The notes beneath the pieces are model-generated. The model had not been told where the DNA came from. It saw only the letters and a list, made by a program, of their open reading frames with translations, and made no database searches. Positions 1-7,072 of a DNA stretch of 24,476 nucleotides are shown one piece after another. The position numbers and the translations under genes are program-made. Source of the stretch: JAGZEG01 sp963930185 (GTDB lineage Bacteria > Actinomycetota > Coriobacteriia > Coriobacteriales > UMGS124); assembly GCA_963930185.1 (NCBI GenBank), contig CAWVLT010000060.1, forward strand, positions 1-24,476. The letters run 5' to 3'. The first letter of the stretch is position 1, and each line of letters begins with the position of its first letter.

Positions 1-2030
<2,030 letters not shown>

Positions 2031-2292
2031 CCAGTCTCTCCTCCCCTGTGGGTGTTGAAAAAGCAAAGAGCACGGTTAAAGCGAGCATGCACGCAATCCG
2101 CGCGACGGGCAGCAGGATCATGCAGACGAGCGGCAGAGCCATGCCGCAAGCGCGGTGCGTGATACTCCATAATACGAGCCTCGAGCGGACAGGTGTCTTT
2201 TCATTCCCGCCGGCGTCGGGCAAAGGGGTAAGGACGGGCCGTCTGCGGGGCCTTCTCGCTAAATGACCACATACTGGCCTGCATGCGGCCAC

Positions 2293-2352
2293 CTGCAAGC
2301 GACCGCCCGCGGGCGACCATTCACAATCGACCGTCTGCAAGCGACCGCCCGC
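2293..2352. repeat. Two identical 18-bp direct repeats, 42 bp apart
   Basis: The sequence CTGCAAGCGACCGCCCGC occurs exactly at 2293-2310 and again at 2335-2352, a period of 42 bp. It lies between the promoter side of nifJ and the terminator of the upstream gene. Its function is unknown; a protein-binding pair or a relic of a local duplication are both possible. Confidence 0.7.
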
Positions 2353-2353
2353 C

Positions 2354-2410
2354 AAAAACGCGGACGGGGCGGCTCGACCGGCACCTACACCGGCGAAGCA
2401 CGCCCCGTCC
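2354..2410 (-). terminator. Intrinsic terminator of the XRE-type gene
   Basis: Arms GGACGGGGCG (2362-2371) and CGCCCCGTCC (2401-2410) are a perfect 10-bp inverted repeat. Read on the minus strand, the hairpin is followed by CGCG and then five Ts (2358-2354). It begins 40 nt after the stop codon at 2450, the expected place for the end of that transcript. Confidence 0.7.
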
Positions 2411-2449
2411 CCCACTTGCAGCGCCGTCCCGGAAGGCCCGACGTCGACA

Positions 2450-3118
2450 CTAGTCCTCGTCTGCTGCCGGATAGTAGAACAGCACGCGATAGCCCTTGAA
2501 GCGCAGGATGTCCGCCGCGCGGCGGGCGATGGCATTGCCCCAGGTGAACTGCGTGCCCTGACGATGAGGGAAGCACTCGTAGTGGTCCTGGTTCTTGTAG
2601 TAGGCCAAATACACGAGCTTGCGCGGGTCCGCGTCTGCGGCAGGCTCGGCTTGAGACTGCTCGTCAGCTCCCTCGCCAGACGCGCCGCCGGCCTGCTCGG
2701 CCACGTCGGCCACCTCGCCCTCGGCTGGTGAATCGTCCTCGGCAGTCGGCTCCTCGGTAGCGTCACCAGCAGGCTGTGGGGCGTCGTGCGTCACGAAGCC
2801 ATCCGCCACGAGCTCCTCCGTCGATGCGCACACGACCGAGCCACTGCCGCCGGCCTCGGCCGGATCACCCGACGCGATCGGATCGCCGAGGTCGGCGACA
2901 ATGCGCGACACCAGGTCGTCGACCTCCTCCTCGTGGGCGGCCACCAGGTCCTCGACCAGCTCCCAGACGCGCTCGGGAGGCTCCTCCCAGCCGATCTGCT
3001 CCCAGCGCTTGATGCTGCGCACCGTCACACCCAGCTCCTCGGACAGGTCGATCTGGCTGATGCCGATGCTCTCGCGCACCGCCTTGAGATCAGCCTTGTC
3101 GCGCCCCACTTCGATCAT
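2450..3118 (-). CDS. XRE-type helix-turn-helix protein with acidic linker and conserved C-terminal domain
   Basis: A 222-residue cytoplasmic protein, probably a DNA-binding regulator. Residues 9-42 form a helix-turn-helix of the XRE class (VRESIGISQIDLSEELGV, then VRSIKRWEQIGWEEPPER). Residues 48-78 look like an amphipathic helix. Residues 80-165 are a low-complexity Ala/Glu/Asp/Gly linker, likely disordered. The end (166-217) is ordered and aromatic: LVYLAYYKNQDHYECF, WGNAIARRAADILRFKGY, RVLFYYP. The start at 3118 is chosen because GGAG lies 8 nt upstream and the helix-turn-helix follows at once; the frame stays open 106 codons further but that part reads as non-protein. It precedes nifJ on the same strand but has its own terminator, so co-transcription is unlikely. 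The C-terminal domain is not one I recognise, and the target genes are unknown. Confidence 0.8.
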   Translation of the reverse strand: MIEVGRDKADLKAVRESIGISQIDLSEELGVTVRSIKRWEQIGWEEPPERVWELVEDLVAAHEEEVDDLVSRIVADLGDPIASGDPAEAGGSGSVVCASTEELVADGFVTHDAPQPAGDATEEPTAEDDSPAEGEVADVAEQAGGASGEGADEQSQAEPAADADPRKLVYLAYYKNQDHYECFPHRQGTQFTWGNAIARRAADILRFKGYRVLFYYPAADED

Positions 3119-3286
3119 GTCACACGCTCCGTTCGACGAGTCCGGTTCGGCAGATTCCCCGGCGGGTGATTCCCGAACTGCCCAGCCCCGGCAATCCAAT
3201 CCTTGGCGCCTATGGTAATTCATATTCCCTGACGGCGGAACCGCGCATGGAGAAAAACCGGCGGGCCACACCCGCACGCGCGTGCC

Positions 3287-3314
3287 CGCATATGCCCGCC
3301 CGCATATGCCCGCC
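3287..3314. repeat. Short tandem duplication, 2 x 14 bp
   Basis: CGCATATGCCCGCC occurs twice back to back (3287-3300 and 3301-3314) in the spacer between the XRE-type gene and the DUF559-like gene. It is likely a slippage product; no role is visible. Confidence 0.6.
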
Positions 3315-3384
3315 CGCGCACTCACCCGCTCGCGCATACCCCGTCCAAGCACGCCGACCACGCCTCCCCTCATCGGTTCCACCA

Positions 3385-4392
3385 TCACCTTCGCGGCGGA
3401 AGGATCTCCCTGCGCAGCTCCATCCGCCTTCCCCATTCGTTGCGGGGCGACGCGTCGTCGCGTGCCCGCCTCCCGAGATGCCCCATGATCTGCCGCGCCG
3501 TCTTGTCGAAGGTCATCTCGTCATACAAACGCCTCTTCGTCACCGTCAGCACGGTCGTTCCCAAGCTTTCGAGTGCGTTGCGGCGTTGCGCGTCACTGGC
3601 TATGCGATCCGATCCCGCATGCGACAGGTCGCTGTCGTACTCAACCGCTAGGTTCGCGGACGGCCAATACAAATCACAGAGGTAATACGGGCTGTCGGCC
3701 AAAGAGCCGGCATGACAGGGGGCGTCAACCCTGTAGTTCATCTTGGGGAGAGGTAGCCCATACCCGCCCAGCATGCGAGGAAAGCACAGGAGGATGGCGA
3801 GCACGCTCTCCATGGGTGAGGCCGATCCGGCCAGAACGCGGCGAATCACCCTTCTAAACGGGCGCACCCCACTCAGGCCGGCCGACCGCTCCGCGAATGA
3901 CGTCAGAAGGGCAGGGCTTGTGATGGGCACAGCTCGCAGAAACCCTTCGGCCGAACGACTCGACAGAACGTAGGCACCGCAGGCCTCAAAGCACAGGCAA
4001 GCAAGCTGCCCATAGGAAAGCGTGGAAGCCAGCTGCATGAGACAGAACTCCGGGGAGCTGACGAACAGGCGATCCGAGATGCGCACGAACGAACCAGAAG
4101 GAACCACGCCCAACCACGACCTGCAGCGATGTAGGCTGCTCTGCCGACGAAGGCCCGCACCGTGAACGAGGAACTCAAGCGGTGTGGGGATGCCAAGCAG
4201 CTCGTCTTGCAGGAGGTCCCTCACGAGCTCAATACCAGGTGCGCTGTCACCAATAGAGCGCGTTCGCGACCGGGAACAGCCACCCGGCAACGAGCAGGTA
4301 GGCATGTCGGCGAGGCCACCCAACCATGGATTTGCCTCACGCTCCCTGCGCCAATATGCAAGTGATGATGAGGCCACTAGATACGCTTTCAT
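3385..4392 (-). CDS. Protein with C-terminal DUF559/Vsr-like (PD-(D/E)XK-type) nuclease motif
   Basis: A 335-residue soluble protein. The C-terminal third has the layout of DUF559/Vsr-like nuclease folds: Asp240 in YLCDLYWP, Glu251-x-Asp253 in LAVEYDSDLSH, His258, then Asp267 and Arg270 in DAQRRNALESLG and a closing strand TVLTVTKRRL. The order of acid, E-x-D, H, D..R is what I rely on; catalysis is inference. Residues 55-225 resemble the all-purpose N-terminal part of similar Coriobacteriia hypothetical proteins and contain SPEFCLMQLAS, but I cannot name a domain. The ATG at 4392 has only a weak AGGG about 14 nt upstream; a later start such as Met30 is possible. A strong-looking promoter lies 60 nt upstream at 4453-4481, so this is probably the first gene of its transcript. 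The AT-rich upstream region hints at acquisition. A defence or toxin-antitoxin role is possible but unproven. Confidence 0.72.
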   Translation of the reverse strand: MKAYLVASSSLAYWRREREANPWLGGLADMPTCSLPGGCSRSRTRSIGDSAPGIELVRDLLQDELLGIPTPLEFLVHGAGLRRQSSLHRCRSWLGVVPSGSFVRISDRLFVSSPEFCLMQLASTLSYGQLACLCFEACGAYVLSSRSAEGFLRAVPITSPALLTSFAERSAGLSGVRPFRRVIRRVLAGSASPMESVLAILLCFPRMLGGYGLPLPKMNYRVDAPCHAGSLADSPYYLCDLYWPSANLAVEYDSDLSHAGSDRIASDAQRRNALESLGTTVLTVTKRRLYDEMTFDKTARQIMGHLGRRARDDASPRNEWGRRMELRREILPPRR

Positions 4393-4446
4393 GCTTTGCA
4401 GTGTATTCCCTAGACACTTTTACATCATCTTCTATTTCAAATACAT

Positions 4447-4480
4447 ATAGTTCATATAACTATCTGACAGTTATCTGACA
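4447..4480. promoter_or_regulatory. Operator-like repeats over the promoter of the DUF559-like gene
   Basis: Two features overlap the promoter core. ATAGTT/AACTAT is a perfect 6-bp inverted repeat with a 5-nt spacer (4447-4463) covering the -10 box. TATCTGACA occurs twice (4461-4469 and 4472-4480), 11 bp apart, one helical turn, covering the spacer and most of the -35 box. This arrangement is typical of a repressor site; the regulator is not known. Confidence 0.5.
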
Positions 4481-4481
4481 A
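4453..4481 (-). promoter_or_regulatory. Sigma-70-type promoter of the DUF559-like gene
   Basis: On the minus strand TTGTCA (4481-4476; 5 of 6 matches to the consensus) and TATATG (4458-4453; 4 of 6) are separated by exactly 17 bp. Predicted transcription begins about 55 nt before the ATG at 4392. The AT-rich sequence upstream would favour activity. Confidence 0.6.
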
Positions 4482-4547
4482 ATAATACGAATCATAATAT
4501 CTACTATACTAATATTTATCATCATAAGTTGGAATATGGATGCGATC

Positions 4548-4581
4548 TAGGCACAACGCACTTCTGAAAGCGTTGTGCCTA
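4548..4581. repeat. Perfect 12-bp inverted repeat (hairpin)
   Basis: TAGGCACAACGC (4548-4559) and GCGTTGTGCCTA (4570-4581) pair perfectly around a 10-nt loop. Neither side is followed by a run of Ts, so it is not a standard terminator. It could be an operator, a factor-dependent terminator or an RNA stem. Confidence 0.7.
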
Positions 4582-4671
4582 TGATAGGAGACAGGGCATC
4601 AGACGCATCTGCGATATTGCCAGGCGGGCAGCAAGGCCGCCTGATAGGACGCAGCACCCCAAAGGCCGTTT

Positions 4672-4881
4672 TTTGCCATTTTTCTTAGGGTATGAATTTC
4701 ATACCACTTCACTTCTAAGCCATTCTCTCGTCTCAATTTGGCGTAGGTGTTACGACTTTCAGAAAAACCGCAGGCACAGACACTGCAACCGGAAAATCGT
4801 AACACTATCCTGAAAGAATATACTGCAAGAAGATATCCTAGGATTCCCCTATGAAATTCATATCCTCCAAAAAATGGCAAA
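4672..4881. repeat. 210-bp near-palindromic element with 32-bp terminal inverted repeats
   Basis: The outer arms 4672-4703 and 4850-4881 match in inverted orientation at 28 of 32 positions without gaps. Each arm starts TTTGCCATTTTT and ends in a 13-bp palindrome, TATGAATTTCATA at 4691-4703 and TATGAAATTCATA at 4850-4862. An inner pair, GTGTTACGA (4747-4755) and TCGTAACAC (4797-4805), is perfect and centred on the same axis near 4776. The 43- and 44-nt segments between outer and inner arms are not similar. It may be a miniature inverted-repeat element, a head-to-head repeat pair, or a double operator. No flanking target-site duplication is obvious. Confidence 0.75.
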
Positions 4882-5032
4882 GATAGCTATTTCGGCTGCA
4901 GGCACACTCCAATCCCCGCCAAAAGTCAAGGAATCAACCAGAGATGCCGTGAAGACGAGGCCGCGGAGGCGACAGGCGCGCGCAGGCAGGCGCGAAAGGC
5001 AATGAAACAAAGCCAACGGCAGCCGCCCAAGG

Positions 5033-5063
5033 AAAAGGGCCCGGATGACCTACGTCCGAGCCC
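5033..5063 (-). terminator. Probable terminator of the CoA ligase-ACT operon
   Basis: On the minus strand GGGC-T-CGGA pairs with TCCG-G-GCCC (4+4 bp around one mismatch, 9-nt loop; arms 5055-5063 and 5037-5045), followed directly by TTTT (5036-5033). It lies about 90 nt after the stop codon at 5150. The T run is short, so the call is moderate. Confidence 0.45.
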
Positions 5064-5149
5064 CAATCTAGGCAGAGCGCAGCCCGCACCACGCGGCCCG
5101 CACACATGGTTCATGTCGCATGACGGAGCATCCGCCTCTATCGGTATGC

Positions 5150-5569
5150 CTACCTTAGCTCGTCGAGCCCCAGCAGCCTAAAGCCGGCCTTCTCGATGGC
5201 CTCGGTTGCCTGGTCGGGCTCGCGGAAGCGCAGGACGTCAACCGCCAGCTCACCCTTGAGCGAGAAGCAGTAGCCGTACTCGATGTTCAGGTCCAGCTCG
5301 TCCAGCACGTCGAGCAGCTCGGCCAAGCCGGCGGGACGGTTGGGCACCGCCACGGCGACGACCTTGGTGATGACGGCGCGATAGCCGCCCTCCTCCAGCG
5401 CGGCGACTGCCTTGTGGGGATCGTCGCAGATGATGCGCACCACGCCGTAGTCTGCGGTGTCAGCGATGGTGAGAGCGCTCATGTTCACGCCGGCATCGGC
5501 GATGCAGCGACACATCTTGGCCAGACGGCCCTCGCGGTTCTCCAGAAAGACGGTGATCTGCTCAACCAT
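5150..5569 (-). CDS. Tandem ACT-domain protein
   Basis: A 139-residue cytoplasmic protein made of two ACT domains: residues 4-66 (VFLENREGRLAKMCRCIADA, then GVNMSALTIADTADYGVVRI) and residues 71-137 (VAVAVPNRPAGLAELLDVLD, LNIEYGYCFS). ACT domains bind amino acids or related small acids and usually act as allosteric sensors. Proteins of this size and layout are commonly encoded next to PaaK-type CoA ligases in anaerobes. Here the ligase stop codon TAA overlaps this ATG by one base (TAATG, shared base 5569), so translation is almost certainly coupled and the two products are probably made in a fixed ratio. The likely job is to sense an aromatic or branched-chain amino acid and modulate the ligase or its pathway; that role is inference. 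Confidence 0.88.
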   Translation of the reverse strand: MVEQITVFLENREGRLAKMCRCIADAGVNMSALTIADTADYGVVRIICDDPHKAVAALEEGGYRAVITKVVAVAVPNRPAGLAELLDVLDELDLNIEYGYCFSLKGELAVDVLRFREPDQATEAIEKAGFRLLGLDELR

Positions 5570-6876
5570 TACTTGATCCCCTTTCTCAAGTCGACGACGC
5601 GCTTTGCCTTGCCCTCGCTGCGCGCGATGGTGTGCGGCTCCACGAGCTTGACCACGATGCCCACCGACAGGGCGCTCTTGAGCGCCGCGCTGATCTGCTT
5701 CTGCAGGCCCTCGATGGCGCCGATCATATCAAACGGGAAGTCGGGGTTGACCTCGAGCTTGAGCGTCACGATGTCAAGCGAGCCCTTGGTGTCGAGCTCG
5801 ATCTGGTACCACGACGCCACCTGCGGGAACGTCTTGACGACGTCCTCGATTTGGCTCGGGAACACGTTGACGCCGCGGATGATGAGCATGTCGTCGGTGC
5901 GCCCGTGCAGGCGATCGATCCTGCGGTGCGTGCGACCGCAGGCGCACTCACCCGGCAGGATGCGCGTGATGTCGCGCGTGCGGTAGCGCACCACCGGCGA
6001 CGCCTCGCGGTCCACCGTGGTGAGCACCAGCTCGCCCCACTCGCCATCGGGCAGGTTCTCGCCGGTCACGGGGTCGATGATCTCAGCGTAGAAGTGGTCC
6101 TCGGCCAGGTGCAGACCGTTCTGCTCCCAGCACTCAATGGCCACGCCCGGACCCATGGTCTCGGTCAGGCCGTACACGTCGAGCACCTTGTAGTTGAGCT
6201 TGCGCTCCAGGTCGCGGCGGAAGTTGTCGCTGAACGGCTCCGCGCCGTGGATGCCCGCACGCAGGTGGAAGTCCTTGGCCGGGTCGATTCCCATCTCGAG
6301 CGCCGTGTCGGCGATGTGCATGGCGTAGCTGGGAGTGCAGCAGATGATGCTAGAGCCCATCTCCCTGAGCACGCGGATCTGGCGCTCGGTGTTGCCGGCC
6401 GACATGGGGATGACCGTGGAGTCCATCCACAGGCCGCCGTAGTGCGCACCCAAACCACCGGTGAACAGGCCGTAGCCGTAGCACACGTGCACGATGTCGT
6501 TCTCGTCACCGTTGGCATAGATGATGCCGCGCGCAAAGCACTCGCCCCAGATGTCCAGGTCGTGCTGGGTATAGCCGCCCACCGTCGCCACGCCGGTGGT
6601 GCCGCTGGACATGTGGATCTCCTTGACGTCGGACATCGGCGAGGCAAACAGGCCGTAGGGGTAGTTGTCGCGCAGGTCCTGCTTGCAGATGAACGGCGCC
6701 TTCTTGAGGTCGTCGAGCGAGCTGAGGGCGCAGGGGTCAAAGCCCGCCTCGTCAAAGCTCTTCTTGTAGAAGGGAACGTTCTCGTAGCACCTGACGACGG
6801 TCTTCTTGATGCCCTCGAGCTGGATCGCCTCGATCTGCTCGTGGGGCGCCGTGAGTATCGGCTGCGGTTTGCTCAT
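5569..6876 (-). CDS. paaK: Phenylacetate-CoA ligase-like adenylate-forming enzyme
   Basis: A 435-residue cytoplasmic acyl-/aryl-CoA ligase of the PaaK group, activating a carboxylic acid as the adenylate and transferring it to CoA. Motifs: the phosphate loop MSSGTTG (89-95), YGLTETMG (235-242), the RYRTRD segment (297-302), the hinge GRTDDMLIIRGVNVFPSQIE (325-344), and the C-terminal EGKAKRVVD (421-429) that carries the catalytic lysine. A CACGRT motif at 311-316 is common in this family. Length is normal. The start at 6876 (MSKPQP) has AAAGGCAGG upstream; nine further in-frame codons back to 6903 lack such a site. It is the first gene of a two-gene unit with the ACT protein. Substrate could be phenylacetate, indoleacetate or another product of amino-acid fermentation; the partner indolepyruvate oxidoreductase genes often found beside it are not here. 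Confidence 0.9.
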   Translation of the reverse strand: MSKPQPILTAPHEQIEAIQLEGIKKTVVRCYENVPFYKKSFDEAGFDPCALSSLDDLKKAPFICKQDLRDNYPYGLFASPMSDVKEIHMSSGTTGVATVGGYTQHDLDIWGECFARGIIYANGDENDIVHVCYGYGLFTGGLGAHYGGLWMDSTVIPMSAGNTERQIRVLREMGSSIICCTPSYAMHIADTALEMGIDPAKDFHLRAGIHGAEPFSDNFRRDLERKLNYKVLDVYGLTETMGPGVAIECWEQNGLHLAEDHFYAEIIDPVTGENLPDGEWGELVLTTVDREASPVVRYRTRDITRILPGECACGRTHRRIDRLHGRTDDMLIIRGVNVFPSQIEDVVKTFPQVASWYQIELDTKGSLDIVTLKLEVNPDFPFDMIGAIEGLQKQISAALKSALSVGIVVKLVEPHTIARSEGKAKRVVDLRKGIK

Positions 6877-6943
6877 GTGGCCTGCCTTTCGAAGTGCCCC
6901 CACCTGGGGTAAGTACCGAGCGTGCGAGGGTTGCTCGCATGCG

Positions 6944-6967
6944 CATATAGCACGACATATTGCACGA
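6944..6967. repeat. Tandem 12-bp repeat upstream of the CoA ligase
   Basis: CATATAGCACGA (6944-6955) is followed directly by CATATTGCACGA (6956-6967), one mismatch. It lies 68-91 nt before the ligase start, where promoter or regulator sites would be expected. No convincing -35/-10 pair was found around it. Confidence 0.5.
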
Positions 6968-6985
6968 CGAGCGTTACATCTGCGT

Positions 6986-7033
6986 AAATAAAACGGCGAA
7001 TGGCGCCGGTTTCGTTCGAGAAGCCGGCGCCAT
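6986..7033 (-). terminator. Intrinsic terminator of flavoreductase 1
   Basis: ATGGCGCCGG (7000-7009) and CCGGCGCCAT (7024-7033) form a perfect 10-bp stem that extends by three more pairs (one G-U) into the loop. On the minus strand it is followed after six bases by TTTTATTT (6993-6986). It lies 40 nt after the stop codon at 7073 and separates this gene from the CoA ligase. Confidence 0.8.
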
Positions 7034-7072
7034 CCCCATTAGATCACCAACCTGAAAGCGCTAACCCAAGAG

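Larger units (their letters stand above)
2031..2449. other. Intergenic region between nifJ and the XRE-type gene
   Basis: This 419-bp stretch has no convincing gene. It holds the nifJ leader, a weak minus-strand promoter candidate (AAGACA at 2194-2199, TATTAT at 2169-2174, spacer 19, so not reliable), an 18-bp direct repeat at 2293-2352 and the terminator of the gene to the right at 2354-2410. Short open frames here lack a ribosome-binding site and protein-like composition. Confidence 0.6.
4393..5149. other. 757-bp gene-free region, AT-rich on its left side
   Basis: From left to right it holds the promoter and operator-like repeats of the DUF559-like gene, an AT-rich block to about 4545, a 12-bp hairpin at 4548-4581, the large near-palindrome at 4672-4881, and a GC-rich part with the terminator of the ACT gene at 5033-5063. 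A 93-codon open frame on the minus strand (4880-4599) runs through the palindrome but has no good ribosome-binding site and is explained by the repeat. I see no tRNA or other structured RNA gene that I can name. Confidence 0.6.

Noticed and set aside
2169..2199. nifJ promoter AAGACA-19-TATTAT
   Set aside because: The -35 match is poor and the 19-bp spacer is unfavourable; kept only as a remark in the intergenic entry.
3119..3436. 106-codon N-terminal extension of the XRE-type protein
   Set aside because: The extension is Gly/Arg/Pro-rich without domain, overlaps the end of the DUF559-like gene, and the start at 3118 has its own ribosome-binding site.
4599..4880. 93-codon minus-strand frame (MPFFGGYEFH...)
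   Set aside because: It lies almost wholly in the 210-bp palindrome, has no Shine-Dalgarno site, and the similar PFF-GYEFH reading on the other strand is explained by the inverted arms.
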